Part shown: piece after piece, positions 1 through 5,683 of the stretch
Layout of the letters: the number at the start of each line of letters is the position of its first letter
Numbering within the stretch: position 1 is the first letter of the stretch
NCBI GenBank assembly: GCA_017549745.1
Contig: JAFYUA010000214.1
Coordinates: 1 to 5,828 of the forward strand
DNA: 5,828 nt
Reading direction: 5' to 3'
Source of the DNA: Clostridia bacterium
GTDB taxonomy: Bacteria; Bacillota; Clostridia; UMGS1810
Notes under the pieces: model-generated
The model's input: the letters and a program-made list of their open reading frames with translations, nothing else
What the model was told of the DNA's origin: nothing
The model's database searches: none
Program-made: the position numbers and the translations under genes

Positions 1-771
1 ACCCATGCCGAGGCGGTTTTTGAGCCTGTCCATAAATGTGGGCAGATCCTTTGGAGGGCGGTCGGCAGTGGTGATGATGATTTTGTTGTTTTGATAAAGC
101 TCATTGAAGGTGTTGAAAAATTCTTCCTGTGTGGCTTCTTTGTCACCAATGAACTGAATATCATCGACCATTAAAATATCAACAGTGCGATATTTATCTC
201 TGAAAGCCTGCATATTATCTGTGCGGATGGAGTTTACCACATCAATTGTGAATTGCTCACTCGACACATAAAGAATTTTTTTGTTGATGTCATTTTTGAG
301 CACATAGTTGCCTATGGCATGCATCAGGTGAGTTTTGCCAAGGCCTACTCCTCCATAGAGAAAAAGGGGATTACATTCCTTTGCTCTTCCCTCTGCAATT
401 GCAAAGCTTGTGGCATGGGCAAGCTGATTGGATTTGCCTATAACGAAGCTGTCGAAGGTATAGAGGGGGTTGAGATTGGTTTTAACTTTTATTTTTTCCA
501 CTTCTCTTTCGGTAAGGTCAGTGGCAACTTTTATTTCAAGCTCTATGTCTCTATCGGTGATAAATTTGAGAGCATTTTTGATGAGATTGGTGTATCTCAA
601 GTTTATCATTTCTTTGTTGTATTCATAAGGCACTCTTATTTTGAGAGTGTTTTCGCTTAGTTCTAAAGGAATAATTGTTTCAATCCATGTGTTATAGCTC
701 ACCATCATCTGTGAAAATTCAGGCTTTATAATTTCAAGCACTTGTTTCCAAATTTCTATAATATTTTCCAT
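1..771 (-). CDS. dnaA: Chromosomal replication initiator protein DnaA, N-terminal 257 residues (runs off left edge)
   Basis: DnaA is the AAA+ ATPase that binds DnaA boxes at oriC, melts the origin and loads the replicative helicase. Seen here: domain I (about residues 1-80, starting MENIIEIWKQ, with the typical Trp and the SYNTWI stretch), a very short linker, then the AAA+ core from about residue 103. Walker A is GGVGLGKT (about 140-147), Walker B is ILMVDDIQF with D203-D204, sensor 1 is in TTADRPP (D237), and the box VII arginine finger is probably R253 in KNRLGMG. The rest of the AAA+ lid and the DNA-binding domain IV lie beyond position 1. The start is supported by GAAAGGA at 786-780, with 9 nt between AAAGG and ATG. 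The gene has its own strong promoter. Box VII reads RLGMG where most family members have RF-x-WG, a mild deviation. The assignment is secure. Confidence 0.97.
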   Translation of the reverse strand, partial: MENIIEIWKQVLEIIKPEFSQMMVSYNTWIETIIPLELSENTLKIRVPYEYNKEMINLRYTNLIKNALKFITDRDIELEIKVATDLTEREVEKIKVKTNLNPLYTFDSFVIGKSNQLAHATSFAIAEGRAKECNPLFLYGGVGLGKTHLMHAIGNYVLKNDINKKILYVSSEQFTIDVVNSIRTDNMQAFRDKYRTVDILMVDDIQFIGDKEATQEEFFNTFNELYQNNKIIITTADRPPKDLPTFMDRLKNRLGMG

Positions 772-816
772 AGATTTTTTCCTTTCGTAAAATTACTATA
801 TTTTTTCATACTATAC

Positions 817-845
817 ATTATAACACAAAAAAAATAACTTTTCAA
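817..845 (-). promoter_or_regulatory. Sigma-A promoter of dnaA
   Basis: On the minus strand TTGAAA (845-840) is followed after exactly 17 nt by TATAAT (822-817), that is 5/6 and 6/6 matches to the housekeeping consensus with optimal spacing. Transcription would begin near 810, giving a leader of about 39 nt that contains the dnaA ribosome site. The spacer is a T-rich run. The -35 hexamer lies inside the inverted repeat at 834-873, so the promoter and the upstream operon's probable terminator share bases. Confidence 0.85.
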
Positions 846-873
846 GCTTTTTTATTAAAAGATGAAAAGTTAT
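827..873 (-). terminator. Probable intrinsic terminator of the dprA-topA-trmFO operon
   Basis: Read on the minus strand, perfect 10-bp arms ATAACTTTTC (873-864) and GAAAAGTTAT (843-834) enclose 20 nt that contain a second inner stem CTTTT/AAAAG (861-857 with 851-847). The outer right arm is followed at once by seven T residues (833-827). This has the layout of a Rho-independent terminator about 47 nt after the trmFO stop. The stem is AT-rich, so its efficiency is uncertain. A weaker hairpin nearer the stop (TAAAGC 916-911 with GCTTTA 892-887) lacks a clean T-tract. The dyad could instead be an operator, because it covers the -35 of dnaA. Confidence 0.55.
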
Positions 874-919
874 AAATAAAACACTATAAAGCCGTCAGAG
901 GGCGTTTTTTGCTTTAAAA

Positions 920-2221
920 TCAAATTTCTATGTTTTTCAAAGCATTGAGTGCTCTTTCGGCAAGATATGCATTTTTTTCTTTTTTCTTTCTTATTTTTTT
1001 ATCACAGGGAGTGATTATGCCAAAGGTCACATTCATGGGTTGAAAATGTCTGATGCTTTCATCGCTGATGTAGTGACAAAGTGCACCTGTTGCAGTTTCG
1101 CGCGGAAAAATAACAGGTTTTTTATTTTCAATGAGCCTTGCCATGTTGATGCCTGCCACCATTCCTGATGAAGCTGATTCGATGTAACCCTCAACTCCTG
1201 TTATCTGACCTGCAAAAAATATTTTTTCGTTTTTGCGTGTCTGATATGATGAATTTAAAAGGCACGGTGAATTTATAAATGTGTTGCGGTGCATAACACC
1301 ATAGCGCACAAATTCGGCATTTTCAAGACCGGGTATCATGGAAAATACTCTTTTTTGCTCACCAAATTTGAGATGAGTCTGAAATCCTACTATATTATAT
1401 AGTGTGCCGTCTTTGTTGTCCATGCGAAGCTGAACGGCGGCATATGGGATTTCGCCAGAACCTGGCATTTCAAGACCCACAGGCTTGAGTGGTCCAAAAA
1501 GGAGAGTGTCTTTGCCCCTCTTTGCCATTGTTTCCACAGGCATGCAACCCTCAAACACAACCCCCTCATCGGCACCATGAAGCTCGGCAAGCTCGGCAGC
1601 TACAAGCTCATTATAGAATGCCTCATATTCTTTTTTGTTCATGGGGCAGTTTATATAGTCGGCATCACCTTTGTCATAGCGCGCTTTTTTGTAGGCTTTG
1701 GTCATGTCGATGCTTTCAAAGGTGACAATGGGTGCGGCAGCGTCAAAAAAGTGAAGATAACCCTCATCGCCAAAAAACTCTCTGATGCTTTCATAGAGCT
1801 TACCGCCTGTAAGCGGACCTGATGCTATGATGGTGTATTCATCTTCGTCGATTGTTTCAACCTCTTGGGTCACCACTTCAATGAAAGGATTTTCCATGAT
1901 TTTGCGTGTGACTTCTTTTGAAAATTCTTCTCTGTCAACGGCGAGTGCTCCGCCTGCAGGCACTCTGGTTTTGTTGGCACATTCCATAATCAGGGAAGAA
2001 CAGCGGCGCATTTCTTCTTTTAATAATCCCACCGCGTTTTCCACATTTGCCGCACGCAAAGAATTACTGCACACAAGCTCTGCAAAATCGGGAGAGGAGT
2101 GGGCAGGGGAATATTTTGAAGGCTTCATTTCATAAAGCTTTACATGTATGTTTCTTTTGGCAAGCTGCCAGGCTGCTTCGCAGCCTGCAAGACCTGCACC
2201 TATAATTTTTACTTGTGTCAT
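920..2221 (-). CDS. trmFO: Methylenetetrahydrofolate-tRNA-(uracil-5-)-methyltransferase TrmFO
   Basis: This cytosolic flavoenzyme makes ribothymidine at U54 of the tRNA T-loop, taking carbon from methylenetetrahydrofolate and reducing it with FADH2. The 433 residues match the usual family length. Seen: an N-terminal Rossmann FAD-binding motif GAGLAGCEAA (8-17); LVCSNSLR with Cys51 and FEGCMPVE with Cys226, matching the two functional cysteines known in B. subtilis TrmFO (Cys53 and Cys226); and the C-terminal FAD-binding stretch FAGQITGVEGYIESASSG (336-353). The ATG overlaps the topA stop by one base (TAATG), with AGGA a few bases upstream inside the end of topA, so translation is probably coupled. 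It is the last gene of the dprA-topA-trmFO operon. No damage is seen. In B. subtilis the next gene is the recombinase codV/xerC; here it is dnaA. Confidence 0.97.
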   Translation of the reverse strand: MTQVKIIGAGLAGCEAAWQLAKRNIHVKLYEMKPSKYSPAHSSPDFAELVCSNSLRAANVENAVGLLKEEMRRCSSLIMECANKTRVPAGGALAVDREEFSKEVTRKIMENPFIEVVTQEVETIDEDEYTIIASGPLTGGKLYESIREFFGDEGYLHFFDAAAPIVTFESIDMTKAYKKARYDKGDADYINCPMNKKEYEAFYNELVAAELAELHGADEGVVFEGCMPVETMAKRGKDTLLFGPLKPVGLEMPGSGEIPYAAVQLRMDNKDGTLYNIVGFQTHLKFGEQKRVFSMIPGLENAEFVRYGVMHRNTFINSPCLLNSSYQTRKNEKIFFAGQITGVEGYIESASSGMVAGINMARLIENKKPVIFPRETATGALCHYISDESIRHFQPMNVTFGIITPCDKKIRKKKEKNAYLAERALNALKNIEI

Positions 2222-2817
2222 TATTTTTTCCTGCTATCTTTATTTTCTGAACATATGGGGCAATACTTTTTGTTGCCGCGGGTAAGCTTTTCATACATCA
2301 TAGCACCGCAATCAGGGCATGTTTCGTTGGTGGGTCTGTCCCACGAGGTGAAGCTGCAATCGGGGTAGCCTGTGCAACCAAAAAAGATTTTGCCCTTTTT
2401 GGACTTTTTCTCGATGATTTCTTTGCCGCAATCAGGGCATTTCACGCCCACTTCCTTAACTATGGGCTTGGCATTTCGGCATTTGGGAAATGACGGGCAG
2501 GCAAGGAATTTGCCGAATCTGCCGTGTTTATACACCATCATTGCGCCGCATTTTTCGCACACAACATCGGATTCTTCGTCTTTTATTTCGATGTCGCCTA
2601 TTTTTTCTTCGGCTTCGGCCACAGTCTTTATGAACGGGTCATAGAATTCGCCGATGATGCTTCTCCAATCCTCATTGCCTTCTTCAATTTTATCGAGGTT
2701 TTCTTCCATGTTGGCAGTGAAGGCTACATCAACGATGTTTTCAAAATGCTCACTCATGAGAGAATTGACAATCATGCCAAGCTCTGTGGGCACGAGGTTT
2801 TTCTTGTTTCTTACCAC
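2221..2817 (-). CDS. topA: C-terminal fragment of DNA topoisomerase I (zinc-finger region), open after the internal stop
   Basis: This is the downstream part of topA in the same frame as the upstream part. It is listed from the first start-like codon, GTG at 2817, which has only a weak AGAGG four bases upstream. The in-frame homology actually begins directly after the TAA, at 2907, with ASLVKTLEEKGIGRPSTYA. Residues are numbered on the repaired 689-residue protein. The end of the core domain is followed by three C4 zinc ribbons: C578, C581, C598, C604; C618, C621, C639, C645; and C658, C661, C677, C680. These bind single-stranded DNA in the family. Alone, the fragment lacks the Toprim domain and the active-site tyrosine and could not be a topoisomerase. 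Independent translation is possible but unlikely to be meaningful; I read it as the tail of one gene. Confidence 0.6.
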   Translation of the reverse strand: MVRNKKNLVPTELGMIVNSLMSEHFENIVDVAFTANMEENLDKIEEGNEDWRSIIGEFYDPFIKTVAEAEEKIGDIEIKDEESDVVCEKCGAMMVYKHGRFGKFLACPSFPKCRNAKPIVKEVGVKCPDCGKEIIEKKSKKGKIFFGCTGYPDCSFTSWDRPTNETCPDCGAMMYEKLTRGNKKYCPICSENKDSRKK

Positions 2818-2907
2818 ATAGCCTCTGTTGATTATGGTGGTGATGGTGGGTGCATATGTGCTTGGTCTGCCGATGCCCTTTTCTTCAAGAGTTTTGACAA
2901 GTGAAGC

Positions 2908-2910
2908 TTA
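2908..2910 (-). other. topA: Premature in-frame TAA in topA (codon 461)
   Basis: The minus-strand codons read ...CAA AGA TAC ACC TAA GCT TCA CTT GTC..., that is QRYT-stop-ASLV. The same frame carries recognisable TopA sequence on both sides. Known TopA proteins have glutamate here, so GAA to TAA (C to A on the plus strand at 2910) is the simplest explanation. UAA is the normal terminator of dprA and of topA itself, so reassignment of UAA is not supported. Confidence 0.95.
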
Positions 2911-4290
2911 GGTGTATCTTTGGGGAGGCTGAGTGAAGTGCTGATTTGATTCGATTGCACTCGAGGCAAGCTCTTCGCCCTCCTCCAAGGGGATTATTTT
3001 TGAAATTTTTTCTTCATCGGTGTCTTTGCTTTCGGTGTAAAGAAGCGTAAATCCATCAAAAGCCACACTCTGACCTGATGCTTTGAAATTGTATTTGCCT
3101 GCATCAATGTTTGCACTCATCACATCATATGACGCGTCGGTCATCTGACATGCCACAAAGCGTTCCCATATGAGCTTGTAGATTTTGAACTGGTCGGGAG
3201 TGAGAGAATCCTTCACCGATTCGGGCGAAAGTTCTGTGTATGACGGGCGGATTGCTTCGTGAGCATCCTGAGCGCTCTTTTTGGTTTTGTATATTTTGGG
3301 TGATTTCGGCAGATATTTTTCGCCGTATTGTGCACCGATGTAGGCTCTTGCCTCGGCTACGGCATCGTCTGAGAGTCTTAAAGAGTCAGTTCTCATGTAG
3401 GTGATAAGACCAATGTGACCCTTGCCTTTTATGTTGATGCCTTCATAGAGCTGCTGAGCTGCCTGCATGGTGCGCGCAGTGGTAAAGCCAAGCTTTCTGC
3501 CTGCTTCCTGCTGGAGTGAGCTTGTGATGAAAGGTGGTGGCGAAGCTTTTTTCTTTTTGCTTTGCTTCACGCTTGTAACTATGAACTTTTCGTTTTGGAG
3601 TGCATCGGTTATTTCTTTGGCACCCGCTTCATTTGAAAGCTCCGTCTTTTTGCCGCCTATGCCATGGAATCTGGCGGTGATTTTCTTTTTGCCTTTGAGA
3701 AGCTGAGCGTCGATTGTCCAGTATTCTGTCTCGGTGAAAGAGTTGATTTCGTTTTCTCTGTCACAGATGAGCTTTGTGGCAACAGATTGCACTCTTCCTG
3801 CGCTGAGACCTTTTTTTACCTTTTTCCAAAGCAGGGGACTTATCTTGTAGCCCACAATTCGGTCAAGCACTCTGCGCGCCTGCTGAGCATCAACAAGGTT
3901 TTCGTCAATTTCGCGGGGCTCTTTGATGGCTGCGCTCACAGCTTTTTTGGTTATTTCATTAAAGGTGATGCGGCATTTTGAATGAATGTCGATTCCCAAC
4001 ACATTTGCAAGATGCCAGCTTATTGCCTCTCCTTCGCGGTCAGGGTCAGTTGCGAGATATATTTTCGATGCATTTTTGGCATCTTTTTTGAGGCTTTTGA
4101 CAAGGTCACCCTTACCTCTTATGGTGATGTAGCGGGGTTCAAAATTGTTTTCCACATCAATTGCAAGCTGACTTTTGGGAAGGTCTATGACATGTCCCAT
4201 ACTGGCAACAACATTGTACCCTTTGCCGAGATATTTTTTGATGGTTGTTGCTTTTGATGGTGACTCAACAATAACTAACTTTTCAGACAT
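2908..4290 (-). CDS. topA: DNA topoisomerase I, N-terminal 460 residues (Toprim and core with active site), ended by premature stop
   Basis: Topoisomerase I (type IA) relaxes negative supercoils by cutting one strand through a 5'-phosphotyrosine link. Seen: the Toprim domain (about 1-120) with LVIVESPSKA containing Glu9 and the metal-binding DPDRE (82-86); the core motif DAQQARRVLDRIVGYKISPLLW (134-155); GLSAGRVQSVA (161-171); and the active-site ITYMRTDSLR with Tyr298 as the nucleophile. SAQDAHEAIRP (339-349) is also typical. The product would stop at QRYT, losing the end of the core domain with the conserved GIGRPSTYA motif and all three zinc ribbons. By inference this truncated form would be inactive or badly impaired. 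The ATG has an excellent ribosome site, GGAGG at 4300-4296 with 5 nt spacing, placed in the 12-nt gap after dprA. Confidence 0.9.
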   Translation of the reverse strand: MSEKLVIVESPSKATTIKKYLGKGYNVVASMGHVIDLPKSQLAIDVENNFEPRYITIRGKGDLVKSLKKDAKNASKIYLATDPDREGEAISWHLANVLGIDIHSKCRITFNEITKKAVSAAIKEPREIDENLVDAQQARRVLDRIVGYKISPLLWKKVKKGLSAGRVQSVATKLICDRENEINSFTETEYWTIDAQLLKGKKKITARFHGIGGKKTELSNEAGAKEITDALQNEKFIVTSVKQSKKKKASPPPFITSSLQQEAGRKLGFTTARTMQAAQQLYEGINIKGKGHIGLITYMRTDSLRLSDDAVAEARAYIGAQYGEKYLPKSPKIYKTKKSAQDAHEAIRPSYTELSPESVKDSLTPDQFKIYKLIWERFVACQMTDASYDVMSANIDAGKYNFKASGQSVAFDGFTLLYTESKDTDEEKISKIIPLEEGEELASSAIESNQHFTQPPQRYT

Positions 4291-4302
4291 AATTTCCTCC
4301 GT

Positions 4303-5400
4303 TTATTTTAATACCGGTGTATAAAGGTCGGCACCTGTTTTTTTGATAAGGTCTTTTACTTCCATTATGAGAAGTATTGAATTGAGCTGGGAAAGTGAAA
4401 GAGCGGTTTTGTAGCATATTTCATCAATTGAAAGAGCTTTTTCGCTCAAAGCTTCAAGCACAAGACATTCTTTGGGGTCATCGGTCAGGGGTGAGTTTTC
4501 ATTTGTGCTTTCCTGAGGCGCAGATATATGGTAGTATTCACACACATCATTTGCACCTGTGATGGCTATGGCACCGCTTTTTATGAGCTCATTGGTACCG
4601 CCTGATAGCTTTGAGGTGATATTTCCCGGCACTGCAAACAAATCTCTGCCAAGTGCTCTTGCATCGGCTGCGGTGATGAGCGAGCCGCTTTTGGAGTTGG
4701 CTTCAGTCACAACGGTGGAGCGCGAAAGTGATGCAATGATTTTGTTTCTTTCAGGAAAAGAAAATCTTTCGGGCATACTCCCTGGCAAATATTCACTGAT
4801 TATCATTCCGTTTTGGCAAATGCGCTCATAAAGCTCAAAGTTGCCTTTGGGATAAATCACATCTACTCCGCAGCCGAGCACCGCCACAGTGTAGCCGCCT
4901 GCATCGAGGCAGGCTCTGTGGGCAATGGAGTCAATGCCGTCGGCCATGCCACTCACCACTGCAAGACCTGCACGGCTCACAGAGCGCGCTATCTCATAGG
5001 TGATGTCCTTGCCGTAGCTTCCGGGTGTGCGCGAGCCTACAATGGAGATGCACTCATCTTTGCAAAGCTTTCGCACCTTGCCCTTGCAATATAGCACCGA
5101 TGGAAAGTTCCTTAGCTCACATGCCCCCTCGGGGAAAAGGTCCATGTCACGGGTGAGCACTGTGATTCCTTTTGCAGCAAGCTTTTTTTCATAATCCAAG
5201 GCGGGCGCGGGGTCTTTTTGACAGAGCCTTTCAATGTCATCAGCTTTGAGAAAGGAAAGCTTTTCATAATCTTCCCTTTGCGCAGCAAAAATATTATCTA
5301 TATTTCCAAAACATTCATGGAGCTTTAGCAGCTTTGACTTGGTGAGAGCGCAAAAGTAGCTCAGCCAAAGCCATTTTGTGCATGCCGATGTGTCTTTCAT
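4303..5400 (-). CDS. dprA: DNA-processing protein DprA (Smf)
   Basis: DprA binds incoming single-stranded DNA during transformation and loads RecA on it; it is also kept in many species not known to be competent. The protein has 365 residues. Seen: an N-terminal helical, SAM-like region (about 1-75); then the DprA Rossmann-like core with FPSVLYCKG (99-107), SIVGSRTPGSYG (119-130), VVSGMADGIDSIAH (148-161), VAVLGCGVDVIYP (172-184), FSFPERNKIIASLS (213-226), SGSLITAADAR (238-248) and AVPGN followed by GGTNELIKSGA (267-277). The last about 55 residues look like the C-terminal winged-helix DprA domain. Start choice: ATG at 5406 lies only 1 nt from GGAGG, whereas ATG at 5400 lies 7 nt away, so I prefer 5400; the other start adds two residues (MT). 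It is the first gene of the operon with topA and trmFO. No com genes are visible, so a competence role cannot be judged. Confidence 0.96.
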   Translation of the reverse strand: MKDTSACTKWLWLSYFCALTKSKLLKLHECFGNIDNIFAAQREDYEKLSFLKADDIERLCQKDPAPALDYEKKLAAKGITVLTRDMDLFPEGACELRNFPSVLYCKGKVRKLCKDECISIVGSRTPGSYGKDITYEIARSVSRAGLAVVSGMADGIDSIAHRACLDAGGYTVAVLGCGVDVIYPKGNFELYERICQNGMIISEYLPGSMPERFSFPERNKIIASLSRSTVVTEANSKSGSLITAADARALGRDLFAVPGNITSKLSGGTNELIKSGAIAITGANDVCEYYHISAPQESTNENSPLTDDPKECLVLEALSEKALSIDEICYKTALSLSQLNSILLIMEVKDLIKKTGADLYTPVLK

Positions 5401-5407
5401 TGTCATA

Positions 5408-5412
5408 CCTCC
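5408..5412 (-). promoter_or_regulatory. Shine-Dalgarno site that decides the dprA start
   Basis: GGAGG at 5412-5408 is followed by T-ATG-ACA-ATG. The spacing is 1 nt to the first ATG (5406) and 7 nt to the second (5400). The second is in the normal range, so translation most likely begins at 5400. Confidence 0.7.
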
Positions 5413-5428
5413 AAAAAATACATTATTA

Positions 5429-5457
5429 ACAGTACAACAATTTTTTTGTTTTGTAAA
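5429..5457 (-). promoter_or_regulatory. Candidate promoter of the dprA-topA-trmFO operon
   Basis: On the minus strand TTTACA (5457-5452, 5/6 to consensus) is followed after 17 nt by TACTGT (5434-5429), which keeps only the three most conserved -10 positions (T1, A2, T6). Transcription would begin near 5422, about 10 nt before the GGAGG. An alternative -10 would be the TAATAAT-like stretch just downstream, but it has no good -35. This is a weak call. Confidence 0.35.
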
Positions 5458-5609
5458 GGGGTAATTTTAAATTTTTTTCTTCTAAATATATATGAAAGCA
5501 TCATCAAAACTTATGTTTTAGTAAATTTGCACATAATTTTTTGTATATTTTTGTTATATAAAGCATCTAATTAAAAGAGGAAAATGTGAATATTTAACGA
5601 AATAATAAG

Positions 5610-5658
5610 GTAATAGCTTTTTTGTCTTTATATGACAATAAATATATAAAGCCATTAC
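5610..5658. repeat. Nested inverted repeat enclosing the promoter of the EF-G-like gene
   Basis: The outer arms GTAATAGCTTT (5610-5620) and AAAGCCATTAC (5648-5658) are complementary at 10 of 11 positions, with a 27-nt spacer. Inside is a perfect 5-bp repeat TTGTC (5622-5626) / GACAA (5634-5638) with a 7-nt loop. The dyad covers the whole putative promoter at 5622-5650, the inner left arm coinciding with the -35. It could be an operator for a dimeric regulator. The AT content is high, so chance is not excluded. Confidence 0.4.
5622..5650 (+). promoter_or_regulatory. Candidate sigma-A promoter of the EF-G-like gene
   Basis: TTGTCT (5622-5627, 4/6) is followed after 17 nt by TATAAA (5645-5650, 5/6). 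Transcription would begin near 5657, leaving a leader of roughly 27 nt with the ribosome site. Other TATA-like stretches upstream (TATATT at 5544, TATAAA at 5557) have no -35 at proper spacing. Confidence 0.5.
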
Positions 5659-5667
5659 TATTTAAAA

Positions 5668-5672
5668 GGAGG
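5668..5672 (+). promoter_or_regulatory. Shine-Dalgarno site of the EF-G-like gene, with long spacing
   Basis: AAAAGGAGG ends at 5672, 11 nt before ATG 5684, a little longer than the usual 5-9 nt. Directly after it comes ATG TAT TAA (5673-5681), too close to be used efficiently. ATG 5684 is chosen because homology to EF-G2 proteins (DIRNV...) begins six residues into that reading frame. Confidence 0.7.
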
Positions 5673-5683
5673 ATGTATTAATT

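Larger units (their letters stand above)
2221..4290 (-). pseudogene. topA: Full-length topA locus with one in-frame nonsense codon (or a sequence error)
   Basis: Reading one frame from ATG 4290 to TAA 2223-2221 gives 690 codons with a single internal TAA as codon 461. Everything else is intact type IA topoisomerase I: Toprim, core with active-site tyrosine, and three C4 zinc ribbons. At 689 residues it has the normal length of a Firmicutes TopA. No base is gained or lost across the break, so this is a substitution and not a frameshift. Family members carry Glu at this position (PPRYTEASLVK-like), and GAA to TAA is one change. Because topA is normally essential in Firmicutes and the neighbours are intact, a base-calling or assembly error is at least as likely as real decay. 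The locus is the middle gene of its operon, 12 nt after dprA and overlapping trmFO by one base. Confidence 0.75.

Noticed and set aside
253..660. Plus-strand open frame of 135 codons
   Set aside because: It lies wholly antisense to the conserved AAA+ region of dnaA, has no ribosome site of note and resembles no family. The other plus-strand frames between 1489 and 5094 are likewise shadows of trmFO, topA and dprA.
887..916. Hairpin TAAAGC/GCTTTA just after trmFO as the main terminator
   Set aside because: It has a 6-bp stem with an 18-nt loop and no continuous T-tract on the minus strand. The structure at 873-827 is better.
772..919. Replication origin in the gap upstream of dnaA
   Set aside because: The gap is AT-rich, but I see no TTATCCACA-type DnaA boxes in it. 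The origin may lie to the left of the window, beyond dnaA.
2037..2045. TTTTCCACA, one mismatch from a DnaA box (another copy at 4148-4156)
   Set aside because: They are isolated single sites inside trmFO and topA coding sequence, not clustered, and expected by chance at this rate.
2221..2817. Independent small zinc-finger protein gene
   Set aside because: The frame, the homology and the length all show it is the tail of topA, continuous with the upstream part across one stop codon.
2908..2910. UAA recoded as glutamate or as a special amino acid
   Set aside because: UAA serves as the ordinary stop of dprA (4305-4303) and of topA itself (2223-2221), no other gene here has an internal UAA, and no recoding structure is evident. 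A single-base change is simpler.
5407..5683. Small RNA, riboswitch or tRNA in the divergent intergenic region
   Set aside because: The region is very AT-rich, with no conserved riboswitch core, T-box or tRNA-like fold visible. Only promoter-like elements and the dyad stand out.
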